Program-made: the position numbers and the translations under genes | From: Halieaceae bacterium | Lineage (GTDB): Bacteria > Pseudomonadota > Gammaproteobacteria > Pseudomonadales > Halieaceae | Direction of reading: 5' to 3' | DNA length: 28,911 nt | Assembly: GCA_003523185.1 (NCBI GenBank) | Contig: DPGN01000012.1 | Span: 14,456 to 43,366 of the forward strand | The notes under the pieces: model-generated | Told to the model about the DNA's origin: nothing | Databases searched by the model: none | What the model saw: the letters and a program-made list of their open reading frames with translations, nothing else | Shown here: one piece after another, positions 8,357 through 15,984 of the stretch | Numbering within the stretch: the stretch's first letter is position 1 | How the letters are laid out: every line of letters starts with the position of its first letter

Positions 8357-8380
8357 AAGGGGCCCTACGGCCCTTTTTTA
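8357..8380 (+). terminator. Rho-independent terminator after the serine hydrolase gene
   Basis: GGGCC-CTAC-GGCCC (8360-8364 / 8369-8373) is followed by a six-T run, about 30 bp after the stop codon of the plus-strand gene. Confidence 0.85.
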
Positions 8381-8398
8381 ATGTCGGGTTTTTTTAAT

Positions 8399-8416
8399 GC
8401 CGTTTTTTTAAACGGC
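8399..8416. repeat. T-rich stem-loop between convergent genes
   Basis: GCCGTTT / AAACGGC (8399-8405 and 8410-8416, TTTT loop) is a perfect inverted repeat. It lies in a T-rich stretch (8381-8450) where TTTTTTT motifs recur every ~22 bp. No T-run follows the stem on the minus strand, so it is a poor terminator for the nuclease gene. Confidence 0.4.
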
Positions 8417-8499
8417 TTAATGACTGTTTTTTAAATCGGATTTTGATGTCGACCAGTAAATCAGGGGGCAGCGGGCGCCTATCTAAACAGCATTTCCCG

Positions 8500-9546
8500 C
8501 TAGGGGTTAGCTGGGAGATCTGGCAGAGGCTCATCATCGCAATCGGACTCACGCGCTTGGATGAAATCGAACTCGGCCTGATCGAATAGCAACTCGTTCT
8601 GAGACTTGGTGAGCACCCACTTTTTGAGATAGGTGCAGTGGTAGGCCTCATTGCGGGGCATCCATTCCGTTGGGTCACTACTGCCTTTCTCACCGTTCGA
8701 CGAGGCGCCCACAGCGAGGAAATTATGGCTTGTTTCTGGCAGGACACCCTCAGTGAGGCTGCCGGTGTTTGCATAGCGGCGCTGGAGCGATGTACTGAGA
8801 TTACCAAGACCTGACACCCATGACTCGTAAAGCGCTACAACGTGATCAATCTGCACGTTGGATGCCGAGTAGTAGTAGATATCGTCGTAGGGATCGAGCC
8901 ATCGTCCGGTCTCTACAAAGCAACCACTGGATGACATCACCAAGGGATACGCACCGTCACCATCCAAGTGCTGCGCCATCAGTACCTCATGACGATCAGA
9001 AATGCAGTCACCGTCTTCGTCGTCCCAAGTACTGGGGCGATCGTAGTCTGGGGTTGAGACCTCACCCACCTGAACATTCAATCCGAACAAACTGTTCTCA
9101 CTGACTCCATCATCGCTGGGATCGTTAGTCACAGTGATAGCGACAGGTACTGAAGTTGTGAGTAGCCCATCCGACGCTAGCAAGTCAATGTCGTACCGAT
9201 TGTTCTCGTCGCTGTCAGCAGGCGCTTCAAAGTCGGGTGGCGCAATGAAGGCGAGGCTACCCACACTGGTGACAGACAAGACTTGGCTGTCTGTCCCGCT
9301 GATTGAAAGAGTTACTGGGTCACCGTCTGGATCGGAAAATGAAATACCACTGACTATCGTGCCCGTGTTTTCCTGAATGGTGAGCTCGTAGCTAGCTTGA
9401 TCAAATACGGGCGCGCGGTTGGTCACCTCAGGTGCAGCGGTTGAACTACCCCCACCCCCGCCGCAGGCGGCGAGAGAACCGGCCATCACCATGGCGACCA
9501 TGGTTCCGGAATATTTGATTTGCCTTTGGAAAAACGTTCTCGGCAT
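8500..9546 (-). CDS. Cadherin-like / HNH (DUF1524-type) nuclease lipoprotein
   Basis: The 348-aa protein has a signal peptide with lipobox LAAC (Cys28) and a Gly run, placing it on a membrane surface. Residues ~44-142 form a cadherin/Ig-like beta domain (RAPVFDQASYELTIQENTG, SFSDPDGDPVTL, DLLASDGLLTTSVPVAITV). Residues ~170-318 match secreted HNH nucleases of the DUF1524/GmrSD C-terminal type: DGDCISDRHEVL (178-189), QIDHVVALYESWVSG (232-246, Asp234-His235), SHNFLAVGASSNGEKG (273-288), DPTEWMP and a CTY near 304. The family cuts DNA with a divalent metal. On the cell surface it could degrade extracellular DNA for nutrients or act in competition. The motif reading is direct; the role is inferred. 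It stands alone, convergent with the serine hydrolase gene. Confidence 0.75.
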   Translation of the reverse strand: MPRTFFQRQIKYSGTMVAMVMAGSLAACGGGGGSSTAAPEVTNRAPVFDQASYELTIQENTGTIVSGISFSDPDGDPVTLSISGTDSQVLSVTSVGSLAFIAPPDFEAPADSDENNRYDIDLLASDGLLTTSVPVAITVTNDPSDDGVSENSLFGLNVQVGEVSTPDYDRPSTWDDEDGDCISDRHEVLMAQHLDGDGAYPLVMSSSGCFVETGRWLDPYDDIYYYSASNVQIDHVVALYESWVSGLGNLSTSLQRRYANTGSLTEGVLPETSHNFLAVGASSNGEKGSSDPTEWMPRNEAYHCTYLKKWVLTKSQNELLFDQAEFDFIQARESDCDDEPLPDLPANP

Positions 9547-9705
9547 ATGACTTGTCTGATTTTTTCACCGGCGAGCACTATGACCGCAAAAGATGACACC
9601 TTTACGACCTTTGATGCAAAACACGCGTTGCTGATCTGTACTTGTGGTGACAGACTCCCGACGACTTTTTTGACCTCAATCAACACGTAATTGCAAAACC
9701 TATCC

Positions 9706-10248
9706 ATGACAGATACTTCTTCGATCCACCTCGAGACAGACCGACTGATCCTTCGCCCAACAAAGGCAGAAGATTGGCCTTTTGTGCGTGACTTTCTGAT
9801 GTGCGAGGACACGATGCGGCATCTAGGAGGACACCAGCAGGAGTCGGACGCATGGCGAACACTGGCGCAATGGATTGGACTTTGGTCATTAACCGACGCG
9901 GCCATGTTTGGCGTCGTGGAGAAAACGACCGGTGAATGGATTGGACGCATAGGCCCATGGCACCCGCTTCATTGGCCCACGCGCGAGGTGGGCTGGGGTC
10001 TGAGAAAAGCCTATTGGGGTAAAGGCTATGCCTTGGAAGCCGCAACTGCCTCTCTCGATTACGCCTTTGATCATCTGGGTTGGGACAGCGTGACCCATCT
10101 CATTGCGGATGAAAATGTTATGTCCCAGAAACTCGCCGCGCGATTGGGTTCGAAGCCCGGAGAGTACGTCCATCTTCCAGGCTCGCTGAGTGAGGTACGG
10201 CTCTGTGTTTGGAGTCAGACAAGGGAAGATTGGAAGACGCGTTCATGA
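9706..10248 (+). CDS. GNAT-family N-acetyltransferase (RimJ/RimL-like)
   Basis: The 180-aa cytoplasmic protein would transfer an acetyl group from acetyl-CoA. LETDRLILRPTKAEDW at the N terminus and the acetyl-CoA-binding stretch EVGWGLRKAYWGKGYALEAA (R/Q-x-x-G-x-G/A core) are typical of the RimJ/RimL subgroup. LIADENVMSQKLAARLGSKPG is the usual strand-helix after the active site. ATG 9706 is preferred over the TTG at 9691, since family members start just before LETDRL; no strong ribosome binding site is seen for either. The stop overlaps the next gene's ATG (ATGA). The acetyl acceptor could be a ribosomal protein or a small amine. Confidence 0.85.
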   Translation: MTDTSSIHLETDRLILRPTKAEDWPFVRDFLMCEDTMRHLGGHQQESDAWRTLAQWIGLWSLTDAAMFGVVEKTTGEWIGRIGPWHPLHWPTREVGWGLRKAYWGKGYALEAATASLDYAFDHLGWDSVTHLIADENVMSQKLAARLGSKPGEYVHLPGSLSEVRLCVWSQTREDWKTRS

Positions 10249-10604
10249 GCTTATCTGCCTTCCATACGATGCTCTCCCGGACAGTGTTCTGGGTAATGTG
10301 TCTTGGAATTTTTATCTTGGCTATTCTGCCCAATAACTCTTCACTACATGCATTCCCTGAAGCTGACAAAGTATTACACGCGATGGCATTCGCAGGCGTG
10401 AGCTTCATTGGATGCCTAGCCTACCCCGTACGTATTGTTGTCCTTGCTATCTTCTTGGTCTTTCTCGGCGCCGCTATTGAGGTGACCCAAGGATTTACCC
10501 CAGATCGTTCACGAGATTTATTCGACTTTTTTGCGGACGTAGTGGGCATAAGCCTCGGTTTCATCACATATCGTCTTTCAGAACGCGGTTTTTTACGAAA
10601 ATAA
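10245..10604 (+). CDS. VanZ-like membrane protein
   Basis: The ATG at 10245 overlaps the GNAT stop by ATGA, so translation is probably coupled, giving 119 aa. The hydrophobic segments are TVFWVMCLGIFILAILP, VLHAMAFAGVSFIGCLAY, IVVLAIFLVFLGAAIEVTQ and the stretch after SRDLFDFFADVVGISLG. The DKVLHAMAF and EVTQGFTPDRSRDLFDFFADVVG segments are the VanZ-family signature (K-x-x-H-x-x-x-F, and E-x-x-Q followed by R-x-x-D-x-x-x-D-x-x-G). VanZ itself affects teicoplanin resistance. The function of these short gammaproteobacterial homologues is unknown and resistance should not be assumed. Confidence 0.85.
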   Translation: MSLSAFHTMLSRTVFWVMCLGIFILAILPNNSSLHAFPEADKVLHAMAFAGVSFIGCLAYPVRIVVLAIFLVFLGAAIEVTQGFTPDRSRDLFDFFADVVGISLGFITYRLSERGFLRK

Positions 10605-10784
10605 CTTTGCCAGGATTGCCGCTTTCCCTGGGTCTTTTAATTGAAGCTTATCGCTTGCCCTTCATGGACATCTCTTAAGTAGTGCCGGTAAAAAATTAGC
10701 TTTATGAGTCGTTTGTTCTAGGCTTTGCTAATCAGCTTTGTCACTGATGACGGCTACTCACCCAAAACCAAGGAGCTCGACAAC

Positions 10785-11405
10785 ATGATGAATAAAGTAG
10801 TTCTAACACTTACCCTCGCATGCAACGCTTCATTAGCCATTGCGGGACACCACGAAAAAGGCGAAAAAGCAGATCACACCTCTGCTGCATGGCAGATCAA
10901 AGCCTACAGTTCAGCCGCTCCCGACTTTCTAGGAGATTTTGCGACCATCATAGGATCTGACGGCTCGGTGCTTCGCGAGGGGACCAATGGCTGGATTTGT
11001 CAGTCCGCTAACCCAAGACCTGTCCCTGCGACAGGCTGGAGTTCACCGCATGAAGCCATGCCGGCGTGCCATGATGGTGAGGGCATGAAGTGGATGATGG
11101 GCTACATGGCGGGTAAAGCGCCTGATATGGAACGCGATACCTATATGTGGATGCTCCATGGGGATATGGGGGAAGACAATACCAAGGCGGGTGTACTGAA
11201 TGAGGCCGATGCCGTGCCGGGGCAATGGATTGAATCAGGACCACACCTCATGCTGATGCCAAAGGACCCTACAACGTTGGCAAATTACCCTACGGATTTC
11301 ACGACGGGTGCGCCTTACGTCATGTTTCCAGGAACACCCTACGCGCATTTGATGATTCCGGTATCAGGTTATTACCAATACCAACCTGAATCAGCACCCA
11401 AATAA
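10785..11405 (+). CDS. Exported protein of unknown function
   Basis: ATG 10785 is chosen because AAGGAG (10770-10775) lies nine bases upstream and because it begins a clean signal peptide (MMNKVVLTLTLACNASLAIAG). The in-frame start at 10725 adds 20 non-hydrophobic residues. The 206-aa product is probably periplasmic after cleavage near AIAG-HHEKG. The mature part is rich in His, Met and Trp (HHEKGEKADH, GMKWMMGYMAG, MERDTYMWMLHGDMGED), with two cysteines (WICQS and MPACHDG) that could form a disulfide. No family is recognised. His/Met content suggests possible metal binding, but this is speculation. It is a single-gene unit. Confidence 0.7.
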   Translation: MMNKVVLTLTLACNASLAIAGHHEKGEKADHTSAAWQIKAYSSAAPDFLGDFATIIGSDGSVLREGTNGWICQSANPRPVPATGWSSPHEAMPACHDGEGMKWMMGYMAGKAPDMERDTYMWMLHGDMGEDNTKAGVLNEADAVPGQWIESGPHLMLMPKDPTTLANYPTDFTTGAPYVMFPGTPYAHLMIPVSGYYQYQPESAPK

Positions 11406-11423
11406 ATCTCGCTGTGAGGGATT

Positions 11424-11446
11424 GGGGGTTGAGTCAATCAGCCCCC
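11424..11446 (+). terminator. Stem-loop after the exported-protein gene
   Basis: GGGGGTTGA / TCAGCCCCC (11424-11432 and 11438-11446, loop GTCAA) forms a nine-pair stem with one G-U pair, 18 bp past the stop codon. No T-run follows, so termination would have to be weak or rho-assisted. Confidence 0.4.
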
Positions 11447-11447
11447 T

Positions 11448-11499
11448 ATCTCAGCCACTGATCTCAGCCACTGATCTCAGCCACTGACCTCAGCCTCTT
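11448..11499. repeat. 13-bp tandem repeat, four copies
   Basis: ATCTCAGCCACTG is repeated three times exactly (11448, 11461, 11474). A fourth, diverged copy (ACCTCAGCCTCTT) ends at 11499. The array fills the gap between two convergent genes, ending 12 bp before the carotenoid oxygenase stop. Confidence 0.9.
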
Positions 11500-11511
11500 A
11501 TTTTTGGAAAC

Positions 11512-13047
11512 TTACGGACCCTGAACCTGAGGGACCCATGTCGCATGGAATCCCGAAGGCACCCGCCCGGGTAGCCTGACTTTTGCGATAGGCCCTTGCT
11601 CGATGTCTTTGGCATCGTAGACACAGAACCACGAACTCCAGTCCTTGGTGTCGTGGACGAAGTTGACGACATAGCCGTCGTGTTCGTCATCATGGCAAGT
11701 GGCGCCCACTTTTGGCGCATAGACCGCCTCGCTCCCTAGAACGCCCGGGCCGTAGTCAAAACGCCAGCTTTTGCCGGTCTCGTTGTCGTACTTCACAAGC
11801 CCCGTAAATCGAAGCGTATAGCCGCCCTCGTCATGCGTGGGGATGTATTGGTGGTAGGCATAGCGACTCTTCTGCCCTCCATAAAGCGGGTTTGTCTTGT
11901 TGAACTCGGTATTGAGGTCATCGATGTCGCCTTCCCTCACCTCGCCGGTAACCAAATTAAAACGCCAGCGATAGTTATTCGCCTCAAGGCGCATGTAGGC
12001 GAGCATGTGCGACAACTCACCCTCATCACCGTACGCTTTGGGCATGGGGTTCACCGACCGGCAGCCGTCCATGACAACCCAATCGCCCTCTTCCCAGCAG
12101 TTCGACACGTGGAGGATGTAACAGGGCTCACAATCGAACCACCGAATCGTATGGCTCTCACCAAATCGCGGAATAAGACCAAACCGGGTCGGGATGTCTT
12201 TATGGAAAGTCACCACTCGAAGCTTATGATTCTTCAGAACATCGAGGTCGTGGAAGAACGGCAAGTCGTGCAAGACGGTGTAGTTCTGGGTGAAGCCGAT
12301 ATCGTGCGGTAAGCGCGCACCGGGCAGATCAATCGGCACCTCGTGAACCACTTCTCCTTTCGCGTTGGCGACGCCATAGGTCATGTACGGGGGCACATCG
12401 TTGTAATCGAAGTACAAGAGCTCACCCGTATTCCAATCAACTTTGGAGTGCGCCGACATCTTTGGCTTATTACGACCATCAAGGTGGAATGCCTTTCGCG
12501 TCTCCAAGGTCATGGGATCGAGCGCAATCGGATTCCCCGCGTTGTACCAAAGGCTCACCAAATCGCCGTTGAGCGCGAAAATATCGGTGTTCGACGTATC
12601 TTTAATCCCAAACTCCGACACGCTGTAATCAAAAGGCCCCATGACGCCGGGAGACACCGATTCACCCGCCCTGGCTTCCTCGCTGAATGCGGGGGTATCT
12701 ATCCACCGATTCACGTAGCGCGCGCCGTCATCACTTACATGAAGCGCATGCACCATGCCGTCGCCATCAAAGGGGTGGTAACGGTTTTTGGGCTCGAATA
12801 CGGGGTTGGCTCCATTGCGGTAATACGTTCCGCGCAGATCGTTGGGCAACTCGCCTACCACCTCTAGTTTGTCCTGATCGAGCTCGCGGGTAGTTGGCGC
12901 ATACACACCGTGCAGATAGGGATTGTCATGGTTATAGATCCACGCAGGCGCGTCCTCAAACTGCGGGGTAGCGCCCAAACACTTGTCGCTGATGGGAAAC
13001 TCGCCGAGCGGCGCTCTCGCACTTTTTGGTGGTTGTTGTGCCGTCAT
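11512..13047 (-). CDS. Carotenoid oxygenase family protein (carotenoid/stilbene cleavage dioxygenase type)
   Basis: ATG 13047 has GAGG eight bases upstream and gives 511 aa; a GTG at 13083 would add 12 residues. The family is a seven-bladed beta-propeller whose Fe(II) is held by four histidines, which cleaves C=C bonds of carotenoids, apocarotenoids or stilbenes. The four candidates are in the right order: His200 (KMSAHSKVD), His248 (RLPHDIGF), His313 (YILHVSNCWE) and His501 (SGFHATWVPQ). The early YYRNGANPVFEP and FDGDGMVHAL segments match the family. No signal peptide is seen, so it is probably cytoplasmic. Its divergent neighbour is the DUF1295 gene. Retinal formation, apocarotenoid turnover and lignostilbene cleavage cannot be separated by reading. 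Confidence 0.9.
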   Translation of the reverse strand: MTAQQPPKSARAPLGEFPISDKCLGATPQFEDAPAWIYNHDNPYLHGVYAPTTRELDQDKLEVVGELPNDLRGTYYRNGANPVFEPKNRYHPFDGDGMVHALHVSDDGARYVNRWIDTPAFSEEARAGESVSPGVMGPFDYSVSEFGIKDTSNTDIFALNGDLVSLWYNAGNPIALDPMTLETRKAFHLDGRNKPKMSAHSKVDWNTGELLYFDYNDVPPYMTYGVANAKGEVVHEVPIDLPGARLPHDIGFTQNYTVLHDLPFFHDLDVLKNHKLRVVTFHKDIPTRFGLIPRFGESHTIRWFDCEPCYILHVSNCWEEGDWVVMDGCRSVNPMPKAYGDEGELSHMLAYMRLEANNYRWRFNLVTGEVREGDIDDLNTEFNKTNPLYGGQKSRYAYHQYIPTHDEGGYTLRFTGLVKYDNETGKSWRFDYGPGVLGSEAVYAPKVGATCHDDEHDGYVVNFVHDTKDWSSWFCVYDAKDIEQGPIAKVRLPGRVPSGFHATWVPQVQGP

Positions 13048-13424
13048 ATGACGCGCCTCAAACAATGATCTATGTGAAGCCACGAGCTTACTGACTCTGC
13101 TCTGATTGGCAAGTTAGCTTTCAAGCCGCAATGAGCATGCTGCCAGACGTTTCCTCACCGCCTCGTCTAGATCAGCTATGTCGTCTGGACAAGGGGATGC
13201 GCAAGGCGAAAGCCGTGATAGTGTTGGTGGTGTGGTGCTCGCAAGGAGATCATGCGAGTAAGACTCGGCGGTAGAGCCATAATGGTGCTGTCTGGTTGTG
13301 TCTATGGATTACACAGCGAGATTGCTAAGAGCCAAGCTGCCCGACCAACCACTGAAGTAGAAAATAGATGAATAATAAATGGCCTGTGCTCACGAGCGTA
13401 TGGCGAATCAGAAAGAGAGATACC
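13048..13424. other. Divergent intergenic region
   Basis: This 377-bp gap lies between the carotenoid oxygenase (-) and DUF1295 (+) starts and should hold both promoters. It contains a spaced inverted repeat CCAGACG / CGTCTGG (13143-13149 and 13182-13188) and one short ORF described separately. No convincing -10/-35 pair could be chosen by eye. Confidence 0.4.
13252..13371 (+). CDS. Possible 39-aa small protein ahead of the DUF1295 gene
   Basis: This short frame starts at an ATG with AAGGAG (13243-13248) only three bases before it, which is tighter than usual. Its TGA overlaps an ATG at 13368 that is in frame with the DUF1295 protein (ATGA). The product has a hydrophobic AIMVLSGCVYGL stretch, with LSGC resembling a lipobox but with almost no chain after it. 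It could be a leader peptide coupling translation into a longer DUF1295 start, or chance. Confidence 0.25.
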   Translation: MRVRLGGRAIMVLSGCVYGLHSEIAKSQAARPTTEVENR

Positions 13425-14297
13425 ATGAAGTTGAAAGGCCTACTCCACGTCACCCTTGCCTACCTCGTTACTTTGGGCGTTGCTTGGGCAACGCTTCAGG
13501 CACTGGGACAGAGCCCGATATGGGATATGTTCTGGGCGGATATTGCCGCCACCATCGCCATCTTCGTCTTTAGTCGTCTCTACAAGAACTCGAGCTTTTA
13601 CGACGCCTACTGGAGCGTCATACCACCCTTGATTGCGCTTTACTGGATGTTCGAGGCTACGGCATCAGGCGTTGATGCCACACGAGCTTGGCTCGTTCTT
13701 GTTCTGGTTTGGCTATGGGGTATCCGGCTGACGGCCAACTGGGCGACGTTCTGGCCGGGACTCGAACATGAGGACTGGCGCTACGGACCCATCAAAGCCA
13801 ATGCAGGTAAGTGGAATGCGCTTGCTGATTTTTCCGCGATTCACCTCTTTCCGACAGTCATCGTATTCGTCGCCTGTCTGCCTATCTACGCGGCCGTTGC
13901 CATGGACGCACAGCCACTTAACTGGCTCGATTATGTGGCCGTTGCAACGACGGCCATCGCCATTTTGATAGAGCTGGTGTCGGATATTCAGTTGCATCGG
14001 TTCATTAACGAGCGCAAAGAAGGCGAGATTATGAAGACCGGTTTATGGGCTTACTCTCGCCACCCGAACTACTTTGGCGAATGGCTATTCTGGGCGGGAC
14101 TGGCACTCTTTGGTGTGGCCGCGGTGCCTGAGGCTTGGTGGTGGGTACTGCCCGGAGCCATCGCCATGCTGGCCATGTTCCTGCTCGCGAGCATCCCAAT
14201 GATCGATAAGCGCAGCATGGAGCGTCGACCCGCCTATGCTGTGCACATGTCACAGGTTTCAGGCTTTGTGCCTTGGTTTCCCAAAAAGAGTAATTGA
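13425..14297 (+). CDS. DUF1295 / steroid 5-alpha-reductase-like membrane protein
   Basis: The 290-aa inner-membrane protein has about seven hydrophobic segments. The family hallmark near the C terminus is GLWAYSRHPNYFGEWLFWAGL, the NADPH-binding-type motif shared by DUF1295, isoprenylcysteine methyltransferases and 3-oxo-5-alpha-steroid reductases. SSFYDAYWSVIPP and IRLTANWATFWPGL..EDWRY are typical DUF1295 segments. ATG 13425 begins directly at the first hydrophobic stretch and follows a purine-rich GAAAGAGAG. An upstream ATG at 13368 would add 19 basic residues and overlap a short ORF. Six bases separate its stop from the frame continuing into the amidohydrolase gene, so the two may be co-transcribed. 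The substrate is unknown. Confidence 0.8.
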   Translation: MKLKGLLHVTLAYLVTLGVAWATLQALGQSPIWDMFWADIAATIAIFVFSRLYKNSSFYDAYWSVIPPLIALYWMFEATASGVDATRAWLVLVLVWLWGIRLTANWATFWPGLEHEDWRYGPIKANAGKWNALADFSAIHLFPTVIVFVACLPIYAAVAMDAQPLNWLDYVAVATTAIAILIELVSDIQLHRFINERKEGEIMKTGLWAYSRHPNYFGEWLFWAGLALFGVAAVPEAWWWVLPGAIAMLAMFLLASIPMIDKRSMERRPAYAVHMSQVSGFVPWFPKKSN

Positions 14298-14327
14298 TAC
14301 TCATTGCTCTACCACTGGAGATATCGC

Positions 14328-15665
14328 ATGACTCGCTTTACTCGGCTCTTCTCATTTTTCAGATTTCAGCTTTTCCAGTTAATTGGGCTCGCTCGGTTCC
14401 CAGGACTGGCAACGCTATCGCTGTTTGTAACGCTTGCTCCATTTCAAGCTGCCGCACAGAACATGGTGATTAAAGGTGCGACCATCCTTGATGTCACCAA
14501 CGGCGACATGCTCAAAAATCACGTCGTTATTGTGAAAGACGGGCGCATCGATGCCGTCTCACCAGCCCGATCTGCCGATATACCGAAAGGCATTGAAGTC
14601 ATTGATCTACAGGGCCATACCCTGCTACCCGGGCTCATCGATATGCACGTACACCTCACTTTTGGTGGCGGGTATCACGGCTATGAGCGCCTGAAGCTCA
14701 CTGACGAGCGACGGGCCATTCTGGGCGTCGTGCATGCAAAGCAAACACTCATGGCCGGGTTTACTACGGTCAGAAACGTTGGCGCAGGCTCGTTTGGTGA
14801 TGTTGCGTTACGCGATGCCATTAACGATGGCGATATCCCCGGACCGCGCATGCTGGTCTCAGGTCCACCGATTGGTATTACGGGAGGCCACTGCTCGGAT
14901 AACAACCTCCTCCCGCCTGAATATGGTATTTCGGGTGAAGGCGTGGCTGACGGACCCTGGGCTGCTCGCACCGCTGTGAGACGCAACATCAAGTATGGTG
15001 CAGACCTCATCAAAACCTGCTCAACAGGGGGTGTTCTCTCAAAAGGTACCAAGGTTGGCGCTCCCCAATACACGGTTGAAGAACTCACCGCCCTGATTGA
15101 TGAGGCGCACAGTCGCGGACTGAAAGTCGCCTCTCACGCGCACGGCGCCGAGGGAATCATCAATGCACTTATCGCAGGTGCTGATACCATCGAGCATGCG
15201 AGCTTCATTGACGACGAGGGGATTCGTCTTGCAATTGAAAATAACGCGGCACTCTCGATGGACATCTACGTCACGGAGTACATTCTCGGCGAAGGCGCGA
15301 GCGCCGGCATCCTGGAAGAATCCCTTGAGAAAGAACGCATGACAGGGGCAACACAGCGCTCTAACTTCCGAAAAGCTGTCGAAGCTGGCGCAACCATTGT
15401 TTACGGCACGGATGCAGGTGTTTATCCCCATGGTCAGAACGCTAAGCAACTCTCGCGCATGACACGTTTCGGTATGACACCACTACAAGCGTTGCAGTCG
15501 GCAACAACCGTTGCGGCAGAGGTTATGGGACTTGGGTACGAAGTTGGGAAGATTGAGGCGGGCTACGCGGCAGACTTTGTTACGGTGGAGGGAAACCCCA
15601 TCGAACAGATCGAATTACTCGAGGCGCCAAGCGCTGTCATTAAGGGTGGTGTGAGATACCGGTAA
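14328..15665 (+). CDS. Exported metal-dependent amidohydrolase
   Basis: ATG 14328 has GGAG seven bases before it. The 445-aa protein has a long basic N-region and hydrophobic segment ending TLAPFQAAAQ, so it is exported. The amidohydrolase-superfamily binuclear metal centre is visible: His107 and His109 in LIDMHVHL, candidate carboxylated Lys229 in LIKTCSTGG, His270 in SHAHG, His290 in TIEHAS and Asp362 in YGTDAG. The C-terminal beta-sandwich ends in ADFVTVEGNP and VIKGGVRYR. The closest groups are the imidazolonepropionase-like and Xaa-Pro dipeptidase/carboxypeptidase branches. A periplasmic peptidase or amide hydrolase is the likely role. The exact substrate is not readable. Confidence 0.85.
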   Translation: MTRFTRLFSFFRFQLFQLIGLARFPGLATLSLFVTLAPFQAAAQNMVIKGATILDVTNGDMLKNHVVIVKDGRIDAVSPARSADIPKGIEVIDLQGHTLLPGLIDMHVHLTFGGGYHGYERLKLTDERRAILGVVHAKQTLMAGFTTVRNVGAGSFGDVALRDAINDGDIPGPRMLVSGPPIGITGGHCSDNNLLPPEYGISGEGVADGPWAARTAVRRNIKYGADLIKTCSTGGVLSKGTKVGAPQYTVEELTALIDEAHSRGLKVASHAHGAEGIINALIAGADTIEHASFIDDEGIRLAIENNAALSMDIYVTEYILGEGASAGILEESLEKERMTGATQRSNFRKAVEAGATIVYGTDAGVYPHGQNAKQLSRMTRFGMTPLQALQSATTVAAEVMGLGYEVGKIEAGYAADFVTVEGNPIEQIELLEAPSAVIKGGVRYR

Positions 15666-15984
15666 GAGGCGCCAACTAAGACCAGTGAAAACCAGCCCAG
15701 GAAGCCGACCCAAACACCGGAGACCAGTGCTTTGGTACCCGCTATAAGCGTCCCTCAATTGATAAACGGATATTTTTTGGGGGGATCTCACTCGAACATC
15801 GGCCGCGGGTGCTTTGACAGCCACAATCCGTGAAAGCATAGTCAGCGGTGAAGTGTTCTGAGTAGAACTCAGGTACTCGATATATCTAAACTTCAGGCCA
15901 GTGAGCCTGACAGTCGGTTCGGACGATATCCGCGTTGGATTTGATAGTGCACTTGCGTTTCAGGACCTAAACTTAAGATGCCGA
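15666..15984. other. Intergenic region between convergent genes
   Basis: This 319-bp gap holds no supported gene. Two small stem-loops are visible: CTGAGT/ACTCAG with an AGA loop (15858-15872), and CAGGC/GCCTG just after 15893. Neither is followed by a T-run. It marks the boundary between the ordinary chromosomal part and the polysaccharide locus. Confidence 0.5.

Noticed and set aside
8394..8807. 137-codon open frame on the minus strand
   Set aside because: Overlaps the HNH nuclease gene in another frame and has no start signals or motifs.
10610..10637. CCAGG/CCTGG stem followed by GTCTTTT after the VanZ-like gene
   Set aside because: Five-pair stem with a 12-base loop and four T is too weak to call a terminator.
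11448..11499. CRISPR-like array
   Set aside because: The repeats are 13 bp, directly abutting, without spacers.
12343..12867. 174-codon open frame opposite the carotenoid oxygenase
   Set aside because: Antisense shadow of a well-supported gene with no family resemblance.
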